Below are positions 1 through 10,417 of a DNA stretch of 64,000 nucleotides, piece after piece. A program made the translations under genes and the position numbers. Source of the DNA: Zantedeschia hybrid cultivar. Lineage: Eukaryota; Streptophyta; Magnoliopsida; Alismatales; Araceae. The stretch's first letter is position 1, and each line of letters begins with the position of its first letter. Under the pieces are notes generated by a model. It did not search any database. It was not told the origin of the DNA and saw only the letters and a program-made list of their open reading frames with translations. The stretch lies in NCBI GenBank assembly GCA_030544215.1, contig JARZZO010000006.1, positions 53,482,501 through 53,546,500 of the forward strand, written 5' to 3'.

Positions 1-531
1 GCAGGCAATAATGGCGGTGCTGCCGCCGCCACGTGCAGCAGCTCTGGCAAGGCCACCGGAGGCCGGCCTGTCAGGCAACGTTGCCCACTCTATCGTCGGT
101 TCGGAAGAGCTGGCTTGCCTTCCTCCCTCCTCCCCCTCATCACATGAAGGGAGGATGAGGAAGAAGAAGAAAGGAGGGTTCCGGTCATCTCCCATGGCCG
201 CCCAAGGCTGTCCGCTCCAGGGCCAGCGAGGTCACCCACCTCCGGTCTTACCGGGGATGACGATAACGGCTCGCGGTGACTAAAAAATCCTCCTTTACAA
301 GCCCTTGTGGAGCCCATGACCCGGTTCTTCAACCCCATGATGAACACCATGAAAACTCCACGAAAAATCCTTTAAAATTTCATTTTTCTCACAGAAAATA
401 AATTTAATAATTTAATGTTCATCACATGGACAAATTTTCTGAGAACAATGATTCTAGGCATAGAAATAATATTAGAATATTAATTTTGCCGTTCCAAAGC
501 GGATCAGAGCGGAGCCTGGCTCTGATAGCAC
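1..531 (-). mobile_element. Ty1/copia internal leader, minus strand, cut by window start
   Basis: This is the untranslated start of a copia element whose body continues left of the window. Read on the minus strand, it begins directly after the LTR at 532 with a primer-binding-site motif. The reverse complement around 300-350 resembles the leader of the second copia element near 41605 (both have a ttc-atc/ttc-atggggag-type run followed by an accgg), so the two belong to related families. No gag frame is recognisable in the part visible here. The short frames look like GC-rich low-complexity sequence. Confidence 0.7.
519..530 (-). other. copia primer-binding site (initiator Met tRNA type)
   Basis: The plus strand reads gctctgatagca. 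Its complement, tgctatcagagc, differs by one base from the canonical plant PBS tggtatcagagc, which pairs with the 3' end of initiator methionine tRNA. It lies one base inside the LTR edge, which sets the element's orientation. Confidence 0.75.
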
Positions 532-2117
532 TGTTGGGATCCTGGCAGGACTCGAAGAACGCAGTGGAAACAAAGAACAAAATCCCGCCTGATGCCTACT
601 AATCCGATTCGAAACGAAAAACGATAAATCGAAAATAAACGGGATGATTGAATCATCGTGCGTAGATTCGAATACGCTTCTATGTCGGTTCCCTCGAGAC
701 AATGCCGCGAGCCGCACAAGTGTTTGGCCTACAACGATATCCATGCGATCCTTCGCGATGGTTCATCCTCGCTCCCTCGTCCAGATCAGTCAGTTCGCTC
801 TCTGAAGATCTGTCGCTGCAACGATGTCCGAAAGCCCGCGAACGGGAATTCCCGACTTTCGGGAATCGCTTGCGGCGGAGGCAGGAATTGTCCTACCGCC
901 TCGAGAGGGGCACCCAGAGGAGGAGGAGAGAGAGGAGTGGACGGCCAGTATGGGGAGACTCTGGAGCTTGGCCCTGTGTTTCTCAACAGTGCGCATATAT
1001 ATTAAGTCGGCGTGACTTTTCATAAAAGTCTCTGAGTTAATATTAATCCCACCTAAGTACCACGACTGAGAATCTATTTGCGTGTGACCCTCTAAGCCCA
1101 TTAACTAGTCCGGTTTTCAGCTCGTTAAGTCCAATAACTAGTTATTGACTTATTGTAATTAATTAATATCTAGATATTAACTAATTACTTAACTGAATTC
1201 ACATCTAATGTAAATTCGATCGAACTTCCGATGAAGTTGGGTGCCAAGCAACAGCGCACGATCCCGGAAGATAATGGGGTTCAGCAACCCATTCATGGAA
1301 CCTGTCTGTCAACAATTACCGCATGGCTTATGATCTTTCATTCGCACAATGCTCGCGAATCGACCTAAGGTTATGATCAACTGTCAAAACCCTAGACGGT
1401 CAACTCACTTGAATTAGACTCCACAGTACAATATCAAAACACATTTTCTAATATTGTGTATGCTCTGGCTAGAGACTCTTGCGGATCCATTCTAGAGTAT
1501 TCTCTCTCCTGTCACCTGAGAGCAAATGATCCTTTATTGAACACAAAATCACCTTCGAAGGTCTTCCGCTGGGCCCCAATCCATGACTATTAGAAATCCC
1601 GTAGATAGGGATTCGTAAGCCAAGGTCAAAGTCCAAAAGTCCACCGACAACGTGTCTTTGGTGTCTCAAGTCCAAGGATCAACCACGCCATTGTGATGAT
1701 GAATCAAGTCGGTTGACAGTCAGGTAAATTACCATATGGCGATTCAGTTCGGATCAGTTCAGTGAACTCATTCTCTAATGAACATTTACAGGTTGATCAT
1801 AGTGTCTCCACACAAGTGACTAACAAGATTAGTCACCCTTATCATATTAGCTGAAATAACCTGTACTGATCTTATCGGATGTTTGATGTCCTCTTCAAAC
1901 ACCCTACGACTAGGAACAATTCAGAATATGTTAAGTCATCGATCTCATTATTATGATCTCATCATAATCTGTTGACCGTTGCACACATTCAAGGACATCA
2001 TTATGGATTAAATATTAAATACGCCACTCTACATAATGAAATATATATTCCATTTATAATTGAACTAGATTGAAATAGGTGCCTCGTGATTGGCTTAGAG
2101 GACACCTATATCTATCA
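532..2117 (-). repeat. copia 5' LTR (minus strand)
   Basis: The LTR is about 1,586 bp. On the plus strand it starts tgttgggatcc and ends tatctatca, so in element orientation it runs TGATAG...CCAACA. The body matches the LTR at 47326-48904 in reverse complement: shared stretches include the Met-type end, the atctagatattaa run near 1170, and the tgtctccacacaagtgac run near 1803. The flank to the right is Athila-type integrase sequence, so 2118-2122 (actac) is the presumed target-site duplication. Its partner lies outside the window. Confidence 0.85.
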
Positions 2118-3683
2118 ACTACTGCTTCAATCCACTTAGAGACATAATCCACTGCCATTAAGATATATTTATGTCCAAACGAAGGTGAAAAAGGTCGCAT
2201 AAAATCTATTCCTCAAACATCAAAGACTTCAACTACTAGAGTTGGGTTGAGTGGCATTATATCCCTTTTTGCCATATTTTCTACAGCTTGGCATCTGAGG
2301 CAAGTTCGGCTGAATTCATGGGCATCTTTAAAAAGTGTGGGCCAGTAAAAACCACTCTGCAGGACTTTGGCTGCAGTTGTCTTCCCTGAGAAATGGTCCC
2401 AACAGAAAAGATTGTGGCAGAAGTTCAACACGCTCTGTTGTTCTTCCTCAGGAACACATCGCCAGATGATTTGATCGGGACAGAACATGAATAACTCAAG
2501 ATCTTCTAGAAGTAATACTTCTCCTGGGCGAAGAATCTATCCTTCTCACTTTTGGTCCATCCTTCTGGAAGCTGATTGGCTACCTTGTAGTTGACAATAT
2601 GGTCATACCAAGGTGTAACGGTGTGAGAAATGGTCAAAAGATGCTCATCAGGGAATGAATCTATCATTGTTTCACTCTCAGAAATCAAAATATGGGATAG
2701 GTGGCCAGCTGCCACGTTCTTAGAGCCCTTTTTATCTCGAATTTCAAAATCAAATTCTTTAAGTAATAATATCCATCTGATGAGTCTAGACTTAGCATCC
2801 TTCTTGGTCAGCAAGTATTTCAATACTGAGTGATTAGAATAAATTATGACTTTTACTCCTAAAAGATAAGATCGAAATTTCTCTAGAGCAAAAATCAAAG
2901 CCAATAATTCCTTTTCTGTGGTGATATAATTCATTTGGGCATCTGCAAGGGTGAGACTTGCATAATAGATCACCATAGGGCACTTGTTGATCCTTTGTCC
3001 CAACACTGCACCGATAGCATAGTCGGAGGCATCACACATGATTTTGAAGGGTAAAGACCAATCAGGAGATTGAAGAATCGGAGCTTTGGTAAAGGCTTTC
3101 TTCAAAGAATTGAATGCCTTTATGCATGGTTCATCCAGGTGAAATAGGACATCTTTACCTAGGAGAAGAGTTAGAGGCCTGGCAATTTGGGAGAAATTTT
3201 GTATGAATCAGCGATAGAAACCAGCCTGACCATGAATTGAATGGATTTGTCTGACTGAGGTGGGAGGAGGAAAATTATATATGAGACAAATCTTACCTTT
3301 ATCTACCTCTATCCCCCTCTCAGATATGATGTGGCCTAGAACAATGCCCTCGCGAACCATAAAATGGCTCTTTTCCCAGCTAAGTATCAGATTGGTTTCT
3401 ATACATCGAGCTAGCACTTGTTTTAGATTTTCTAGGCAATTTTCAAAAGAATCCTCAAAGATCGAAAATCATCCACGAAAACTTTGAGGAGTTTTCCCAC
3501 CATGTCAGAGAAAATAGCCATCATGTACCGTTGAAACGTGGCTGGTGCATTGCATAATCCAAATGGCATTCTTCTGAAGGCAAATGTGCCAAAAGGGCAT
3601 GCAAAGGTGGTCTTTTCTTGATTTTCTGGGTAAATAGCCTATTGATTATACCCGGAGTACCCATCTAAGAAGCAGAAGAACTT
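2118..3683 (-). pseudogene. Athila-type Ty3/gypsy pol remnant (RT, RNase H, integrase)
   Basis: Reading leftwards on the minus strand: RT core around 3683-3470 (FLDGYSGYNQ, then MPFGLCNAPATF and KVFVDDF), RT end and connection at 3417-3208 (GHIISERGIEVDK), RNase H at 3105-2650 (CDASDYAIGAVLGQ, TTEKELLALIFALEKFRSYL, NHSVLKYLLTKKDAK), integrase zinc finger at 2488-2260 (H-F-S-G, then CLRCQ), and the start of the integrase core at 2210-2118 (DFMRPF, AVDYVSKW). The wording of the RNase H block is typical of the Athila lineage. Several frameshifts and stops break the frame. It is cut on the left by the copia LTR and on the right by the Tat-like LTR, so it is the oldest layer here. Confidence 0.85.
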
Positions 3684-4966
3684 TGTGAGTGCTCAATATT
3701 GGTTTGTGGTGTTCATGATTTCGTGTTAATTATGTGACAACCAAAATATTAAAATAAAATCGTGATCGCCCGAAGCCTAAAGGTTTCAAAAGAAAGATCG
3801 CTTACCTCTTCTAATTTGGGAGATTGGTTCTTCGTTCCTTCTCTTTGGCCGGCCAAAGAGAAAGAGCCCTTTTCTCATGCTCTAGCTTTTATATTGGTTT
3901 CTTGATTTATTGTTCTAAAGCTCCTTCTTTGAATCTCTTTTCTTTATTCTTTGAATCTCCTTTGTACCTTGCAAGAAACATGAAAATAAGCAAGAAAAGA
4001 TCTAATTAGAACTAAAGTAGAGAGTAGTATCTATTCTATTAATGAATTCAAACATGCAACTAAACTAGGCTACTCACTTGTTTTTGGTTCCTTAAACCTT
4101 TAACATGAACATGGGTTTGGAAAAGGATATGGTGAGTGTGTGTAACATGAAGTGATGAGATGAAACTATGAAGAAAAAGTGATTTACTCTATGAAATGAA
4201 TGAAAAACTAGAAAAGAAGATAGTTGGTTATACCCTCCATAGCCTTGGTCTTCAAAAGCTTCAAAAGATGAAGAGGGTGAAGAAAAAGAAGCCTTAGATG
4301 AAGCTCTTCTTGCTGTCCACGTTTTCCTCCTTGAGAGCCTTCGAACATCTTGCCTTGAGCTCTAAAATCACCAATTGCCAACCTTTTTCAAAGGTCCAAG
4401 GAGTGTATTATTTATAAGAAGTGGTTTGGCCTTCAAAAGAACTCTTCCGCAGTTGGACTTGCCTTGGATGAGCATGGAGGAGTTTGCAACCTTCCCAACC
4501 TCTAGAACCGGATTATCTCGGCCAAATCATATTTATCAGGAAACTCTCAAATCGCGTCGCCCAAACGGGACTCCATTCGGCTAATTAAAGCGGCCAAAAT
4601 AGAAAGGAAATTTGGAAAGGAAACCGAAAAAGATTAGGAAACCTAAATCATGTCTCCCCGGGCAACGTGCTTTAGATAATTAGGAAATTAATTCAAATTA
4701 AAAATAAAAAATCTAGACAAATGAGGACCTAAATGGCGTCTCATCTCGACGATGCTATTCAGTTAAATACATCTGAATTTAGGAATTTAATTTCGAATTG
4801 AATTCTGCCATAAATCTAAATGGCATTGGCCAAGGGTGACGCTATTCAATAAATTTCGAGAAAAATGAATAAAAATTAATTAATCATTGAAAATCTGACC
4901 ATTCTGAGACATTATAATTGTGACATAAAATTTACTCAATATGAGGTCAAAATTAGCGTGTCTACA
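3684..4966 (-). repeat. Tat-like Ty3/gypsy 3' LTR (minus strand)
   Basis: The LTR is about 1,283 bp. It begins tgtgagtgctc and ends gcgtgtctaca on the plus strand, i.e. TGTAGACACGC...CACA in element orientation. It is homologous in reverse to the split LTR at 24154-24576 plus 38825-39657. Shared marks are the start gacacgctaattttgac, the ggccggcc palindrome and the TATA-like ttataa near 4409-4414. It is the 3' LTR, because a polypurine tract complement (4967-4979) adjoins it on the right. Diverged copies of the GCGTC/GACGC stem-loop module sit near 4543-4580, 4729-4764 and 4817-4852. Possible TSD on the left: aactt (3679-3683). Confidence 0.8.
3841..3860. repeat. 20-bp perfect palindrome in Tat-like LTR
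   Basis: ctctttggccggccaaagag is its own reverse complement. The other copy of this LTR family keeps 18 bp of it at 39473-39490. It lies in the downstream (R/U5) part of the LTR. Confidence 0.8.
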
Positions 4967-6183
4967 GCTGCCCCACCTTGACATTGACTTTACAAGGGAG
5001 TGAAATGAAATGGAATGTACTGAAAAGATGATACTAAGGTGTGATGAGATACGCTCTCAACATCATATGATGAGAATCTTTTTCAAAATGATCAATAAAG
5101 TAACTCAAAGAGATCAATGGAATCAATCATGTCTGGATGAAAGAGAGAAAGGAAATAAAATAAAGACAATCAACTTCCACGATTGGAAAATTCTCTAAGT
5201 TACAAATGCTGCAGGTTTCATCATGGAGAGCGGTTACCAGCCAATGTGGACGTGCTACAACTATGATGGATCTTAAAAGGAAACAAGAAAATTTGGGATA
5301 AAGAATCCAAGTAAGGATAGAATTCCAAAGATATATTCAAGAAAAACTCAAAGATGATTGAGAGATCAATTCAGAATGGAATATTTCATATCACATTATG
5401 ATTTTTTTGATCAATTGTATGAAATTTAATCAATAACCAATTTTTATCACAATTATTTCAAAGTTCTGCATGATGCATGATGGGCTAAAAAAAAATTAAA
5501 ATGAAGTAAAAAATAAATTAATTACGGATAATATTGTTTAATTGTCATTAATGAGTCAAGATGCCAGTCTTGCAATTCAGTACTAGATCAAAGCTTGTTT
5601 CTCCACGCACCATTTCACAAAAGTAGAACTATCGTCCCCATCAATTAACAATCTAACGGCCTATCGTGCGATTAAGAATCCTCTGGATTATCACTGTTTT
5701 TGTTGAAGGAGAATTCAAATTCCAGTTTCATCAAAATCATAAGGTCCTTGATATACTCTAATAAGTATTTAATATATAATAATGATAATGCAAATCAATT
5801 ACATAAAACAAATACAGGGGTAGACATAACCGTCCTTTTAGTCACGGCTAGGACTCAGTGAAACTCCCACAGTGGGACCTTATTTGAAATTTACAACTTT
5901 CTTTTTTTTCTTACCTACACTCAGAATTTGTCAATAACTTTAGATAAACAGTCATGACATTAAATATCAACAATTATGGATTTTCGGATAAATAACAGAA
6001 ATTCAAAAAATTTATGAAATGACGTCGCTGTCTACAAACGTCATTTAAATGACATCGCCCCGTCCAGATGCCATTTAACTTACATAAACTGTTCTTTGTT
6101 CTAACTCCAATCGGAACTCCACTTTCCTTTATGCACATGCCTCTTCCAATTCCGAAAGGGCTTCCTAACTTCGCAAATCCTTC
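4967..6183 (-). mobile_element. Tat-like element 3' non-coding region
   Basis: Next to the LTR is gctgccccacctt (4967-4979), the complement of a polypurine tract that would prime plus-strand DNA synthesis. The rest is AT-rich without a supported coding region on either strand. Two adjacent stem-loop modules of the GACGTC/GATGCC type lie at 6016-6080. They resemble the LTR modules described elsewhere in this window. Confidence 0.6.
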
Positions 6184-6190
6184 TATAAAA
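6184..6190 (+). promoter_or_regulatory. TATA box candidate for the opposite-strand ORF
   Basis: tataaaa lies in the pyrimidine-rich context ttctataaaacctccctctc, about 120 bp upstream of the first plus-strand ATG with good context (6312). It points opposite to the Tat-like element, as expected for an independently transcribed antisense extra ORF. It is recognised by sequence only. Confidence 0.5.
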
Positions 6191-6311
6191 CCTCCCTCTC
6201 TTCATATCAAAGCATTACAATACACAAACAAGAGAGAAATTCAAGGAATCCTCTCCAATGCTTAAGAGAAATCAAGACACCAAGAGGAAAAAACTCAATT
6301 AATTCAAGAAG

Positions 6312-6425
6312 ATGGCGAGTTCTGCACAAGATTATTCAAACAAGAGGATGAGAAAGATGATTGAAAAGCTTTCTAAAGTGAAAGATCATCTAAGCGGACG
6401 AGATCCTAACCTACAAGAAAGCTAA
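6312..6425 (+). CDS. short ORF (37 aa), possible first exon of the antisense Tat ORF
   Basis: ATG in the context aagatggcg opens a 37-codon frame rich in Lys, Arg and Ser (KRMRKMIEKLSK), ending in TAA at 6423-6425. It lies downstream of the TATA-like box at 6184 and upstream of the plant-mobile-domain-like segment at 6706. It could be a true small exon or leader peptide of that gene, or an upstream ORF. No splice donor is obvious at its end. I do not recognise the peptide. Confidence 0.3.
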   Translation: MASSAQDYSNKRMRKMIEKLSKVKDHLSGRDPNLQES

Positions 6426-6705
6426 TCTCTCTTCTAATCAATTCTTCTCTTTCTTTATGCAACTCTCCACACATTCTCCATATTCCAATCTCACAATATG
6501 CACGATAGAACTATTCCAATTTCTTTTCTTTATCTAGGAATATCCTTTCTTCCCTGGTCCACTAAGATTCTTTTCACTTCCATAGATCCAAAAGCTTGTA
6601 AACAAGATCAATCTCTCCATGCAATCTTATATATCCAAGTGTCATGTTCAAGGGTTGGTTATTCATGTAAAACATTACAAAAGCACAAGCATAGATTAGG
6701 CTGCA

Positions 6706-6875
6706 ATGGGCGCTTTAATTGAACTGTGGCATCCTAAAACTCATACATTTCTTTTCGTCACGTTCGAAGCCACTATCCTCTTAGAAGAAGTCGAACTCCT
6801 GTTAGGTCTTCCTAAGTTCAAGGTCAACAATGATGAACTTGATGTGAGTGATATGATGCTCATGAGGGAAAAGAT
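6706..6875 (+). pseudogene. plant-mobile-domain-like fragment, antisense extra ORF of the Tat-like element, truncated
   Basis: The visible protein starts MGALIELWHPKTHTF and continues with an EVELLLGLPKF segment. This fits the opening of the plant mobile domain (aminotransferase-like, MULE-associated) family, which typically reads ALxERWxPETHTF...LLGLP. A possible splice acceptor (ttag at about 6695-6698) precedes it in frame. The frame is cut at 6875 by the copia LTR, so only about 57 codons remain. Extra ORFs of Tat-lineage elements, some antisense and some carrying a DNA-transposon-associated domain, are known. This position (3' region, opposite strand to the element) fits that pattern. 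Domain assignment is by eye. Confidence 0.55.
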
Positions 6876-7189
6876 TGTTGGGTTCTCGGGTTTCTCCGGA
6901 TTTCCCGTGTAGGGAAAATAAAAAATAAATCGGAGATCCGTTCCCATTTCGAAAAATTTGAAAACCAGATTATCGGATAATCGGTTCTTACCATTTGCAG
7001 ATTCGAATCCTCAACCGTTCGGTTCTGTCGGTGCGACACCGCAAGCCGCGCAAGCGTCCTGCCTCTAGTGGAGTCCACGCGATCCTCCTCGCGATGGATA
7101 TCTACACGTTCCTCGTTTTTTGCAACCACGAAACCTCCGCTGTTTGCCGCAACGATTGCCGCAACGTGCGGACAATTTCCTGTCGAACG
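6876..7189 (-). repeat. copia 3' LTR, left part
   Basis: This is the downstream end of a minus-strand copia 3' LTR. It begins tgttgggttctc, and its gccgcgcaagcg and ccacgcgatcct blocks resemble the LTR at 532. It is interrupted at 7189 by element A and resumes at 16220 after the duplicated gaacg. The presumed target duplication of the copia itself is aagat (6871-6875). Confidence 0.8.
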
Positions 7190-9519
7190 TGTAACGACCC
7201 GCCACCCTATAATCGGGGATCCGATTACTAAATGGGTACCAAATCATTAATTTGGGACCAAACCAGGATCTAGTAAGTCTGGGAAATAAATAATAAACTA
7301 AGCTAAACATTCACATCGCATTGAATTGAAATGAAAGTGCAGGAAATTAAAATTATTACAATGCGACTCGATTACAGCAAATAATTACATACTCCAGCTG
7401 AAAGGAAATAATTAAACATACAGGCCAGAAAATAAATGACAACTACATCGGGGCATACCCCGGAACAACTGTCGAAGAAGCACAACACACGGCCGCACAC
7501 GCCGCTCTAAGTCTGCTGGGAGTCCTCACCTGAAAACCGCAGGGGTGAGTCTCAAGAACAAGACTCAGTAGGGATCCTTCGATCCCCACTGCCCACGCAC
7601 ACACCCACAAGTGTAAAGTACAGCTAACGGTGAAGTCACAAGTGTAGTGGCAGGTACAATTCCTAATTCTCTACGTGAGAATACATGTAATCGCAGTTAT
7701 AATAATCATGCACATTCTAAACCAGCCGTTAGAAAATCTACAACCGTCATTTCGGTAGAACTCGCCGACCGTGCAAACAACGGTGGGGAAAACCTCGACC
7801 CGCTGAGACCAAGGAGTAGCCCCTCGGATAGCACGCTCGCTACTCCGGCCCAACTGGCTCAGGTGACTACCCCTTCCCCCAGCATGAGTGACTCTCCGAA
7901 TGTACCACTCCGACACCGGTACTAGCTGACCCCGGGGTTCACCAGGTGACCCTCTCTCACTAGGCGTCACCCCGCCCACGCCCCCACCGGCGCTGTGCTC
8001 ACGCCCCCACCAGCACAGGGTGATAAAGTGCTACAATGTCACTCCAGGTCCACAGTAACTGAAAAACCCAACACAGTGCGATCCGGTCACGTGAAAAACC
8101 CGCGATCGCATAACACACATAGAACCATCCGATCATGAGGAATCCATCTCTATCGGGTGCACTAAAACATGTGCTAACCATCTATCTAGCAGTATGAACA
8201 CGTTTTACTGGCATGCATTAGTGAGATTCTGTCTTGAATCGCGTCGACCAAGGTCGACGCCATTCAAGCTCCAAGTACAGGTTTATATAAATCAGTCTTC
8301 AGATTCTGGCCTTAAAAGGCGTCGACACCGGCAGTCGCCTTTTAAAAGGCGTCGACATCCCCAGACGCCATTCAACACGAAAATCCGGAATTTCCCAGAA
8401 CTTTATTCAGGCGATTTCTGTGGTTAAAACGCGTCATGGACGCCTGACGCCATTCAAAAATGCGTCGTTTACCCATGACGCCGTTTAGCCACAGAATCAA
8501 CGACCTGGCAGTCTGCCTGTCAGGCGATTCCTGTCTAAAAGGCGTCGTGATGGTCCGACGCCTTTCAAAAAGGCGTCGTCCATGCAAGACGTCTTTCAGC
8601 CCCAGGAACCAGGAACGCCCTAAACCCGAGGGCTCCCTTTCCAACCCCAAATAACCCCAAAAATCATTCAAACTGGAGGGGAAACGAAGAGCAAGACAAT
8701 TCATAGGCAAGCACCCCCATAGAGAACCTAAACATGCTCATTCTAACCCCCAAAACCGAAGATCTACCACATGCATATCGAGGAAAAACATGATTTAAAC
8801 ACAAATGCTACGGGGAACGTCACCCTACCCGACACTCGAACTCCACCAAGCTCCACGCCGTTCACCCTTCTCGCCCCACGCCGCCGCCGGTACCGCAGTG
8901 GTCGTCCTTGCTCCACCGTGACGTCGGCCGCCGTCCGGAGAGTAGAACGCCGCAGTGGAAGTGGAGGTGGTAGTGGTATGAGTTAGGTAGAGGATGGAGT
9001 GGAGAGAGAGGCGAAATGGTGGGAGGAAAAGAGGGAGGAGGAGGTGGTCGCCGCCGGTCGCCGGAGGAGGAGGAGAGAGGGAGAGTAGGAGAAAATGAGG
9101 GAAAGAAGGAGGGCTCGCGGGGGTAACCAGGAACTGGCTAAAACGCGTCGACATCCACGGACGCCTATCAGGTGACAAGACGGCCGCTCTGACAAGATTC
9201 TGAAACGCGTCGTTCTATACAGACGCCATTCAGACAACTTGTCAGGGCCATACTCTGACACACCCAGAGTCACAGTCTGAAAGGCGTCGTCCTTCGCAGA
9301 CGCCGTTCAGACGACCTGACAGGGCCGTACCCACGCGGCCCAAGGCCAACCCCTGCGGCACCCACGTGGCAACACCTAAAACGCGTCTGCCAAGGTAGAC
9401 GTCGTTCAAAACGCGTCGCCAGGTCCTGACGCGATTCAACTCAGAACTACCGCCCCCCACAAGGGTTAGAACAACAGGGTCTGACCCGAAGCCCGGATCC
9501 GAAAGTCTCGATCCTTACA
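7190..9519 (-). repeat. Element A 3' LTR
   Basis: 2,330 bp, tgtaacgacccgcc...cgatccttaca on the plus strand. A TATA-like tttatataaa lies at 8282-8291 (minus-strand promoter). Twelve stem-loop modules with GCGTC/GACGC arms occur. In plus-strand order they are one at 8234-8269, pairs at about 8310-8375, 8424-8490 and 8534-8600, singles at about 9138, 9201 and 9277, and a pair at 9374-9440. A purine-rich tract (9000-9120) is the complement of the pyrimidine tract seen in all LTRs of this group. Confidence 0.9.
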
Positions 9520-9533
9520 TTCTCCCCCCCTTA
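9520..9533 (-). other. Element A polypurine tract
   Basis: The plus strand has ttctcccccccttaa directly inside the LTR edge. The complement is a G-rich purine run that would prime plus-strand synthesis. It is followed by the motif aatttcgtcctcgaaattg, also found next to the polypurine tract of element B(-). Confidence 0.8.
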
Positions 9534-9607
9534 AAGAAATTTCGTCCTCGAAATTGACTGCTGGAATTCAACAAGGTCAAAACAGGGATACAAGTTTACA
9601 ATAAAAC

Positions 9608-10417
9608 TCACGAGAAGAGGTAAGGGAACTGCTCCCGCATCTCGTCCTCTCGCTCCCAGGTTGCCTCACCTCCAGAGCGGTACTGCCAAATCACTTTGAT
9701 CAGCGGTACAACCTTGTTTCGCAAGACCTGCTCTCTGCGATCCTCAATACGAACCGGGTACTCTGGAAATGACAGGTCCTCAGCGACCTCCAACTCTGAA
9801 AAGTCCAACACATGGGACGGATCCTGAACATACTTCCTCAACAAGGACACGTGGAACACATCGTGCACTCCTGCCAGATTGGGCGGCAAGGCCAACTGAT
9901 ACGCGGTTTCCCCGATTCGAGCAAGAATGGGAAAAGGTCCAATATAACGCGGACTCAGCTTGCCTCGCTTTCCGAATCTCATCACACCCTTGGAGGGTGA
10001 GACTCGGAGAAACACGTGGTCCCCAGCCTCAAACTCAAGTGGTCTCCGTCGGATGTCGGCATAACTCTTCTGTCTACTCTGGGCTGCGGTCAACCTCTGC
10101 TGAACTGTCCTGGCGACCTCAGCACACTGCTGTACCAACTCAGGTCCTGCAATCTGCCTCTCACCGATCTCAGACCAACACACCGGTGATCGACACGGCC
10201 GCCCATACAAAGCCTCATAAGGCGCCATGCCGATGCTAGAATGGTAGCTGTTGTTGTAGGCAAATTCCACAGTGGACAAATGTTGTTCCCACGAACCTCC
10301 CCAATCTAGGCAACACGCCCTGAGCATATCCTCCAAGGTCTGAATAGTCCTCTCCGACTGCCCGTCAGTCTCGAGATGATAGGCCGAGCTGAAAGCCAAC
10401 TGAGTCCTCAACGCCTG
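9608..10417 (-). CDS. Element A pol, integrase C-terminal half with chromodomain
   Basis: This continues the gag-pol frame after the amber codon at 10418-10420, giving about 270 codons. It opens with the end of the integrase core, including the glutamate of the D,D(35)E triad in ETDGQSE (the preceding residue is Leu where element D has Pro). A basic C-terminal region follows (GDHVFLRVSP, YIGPFPI, YQLALPP). The end is a chromodomain-like module (PVRIEDRREQVLRNK...EATWEREDEM) typical of Tekay/Del chromoviruses. Chromodomains of this kind are thought to direct integration to heterochromatin. It is not a separate gene. Without the stop it would form one polyprotein with the upstream segment. Confidence 0.9.
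   Translation of the reverse strand, partial: QALRTQLAFSSAYHLETDGQSERTIQTLEDMLRACCLDWGGSWEQHLSTVEFAYNNSYHSSIGMAPYEALYGRPCRSPVCWSEIGERQIAGPELVQQCAEVARTVQQRLTAAQSRQKSYADIRRRPLEFEAGDHVFLRVSPSKGVMRFGKRGKLSPRYIGPFPILARIGETAYQLALPPNLAGVHDVFHVSLLRKYVQDPSHVLDFSELEVAEDLSFPEYPVRIEDRREQVLRNKVVPLIKVIWQYRSGGEATWEREDEMREQFPYLFS

Noticed and set aside
8234..8600. CRISPR-like array (regular short repeats with variable centres)
   Set aside because: The repeats are palindromic modules within plant retrotransposon LTRs, spacing is irregular, no cas genes exist, and the host is a plant.
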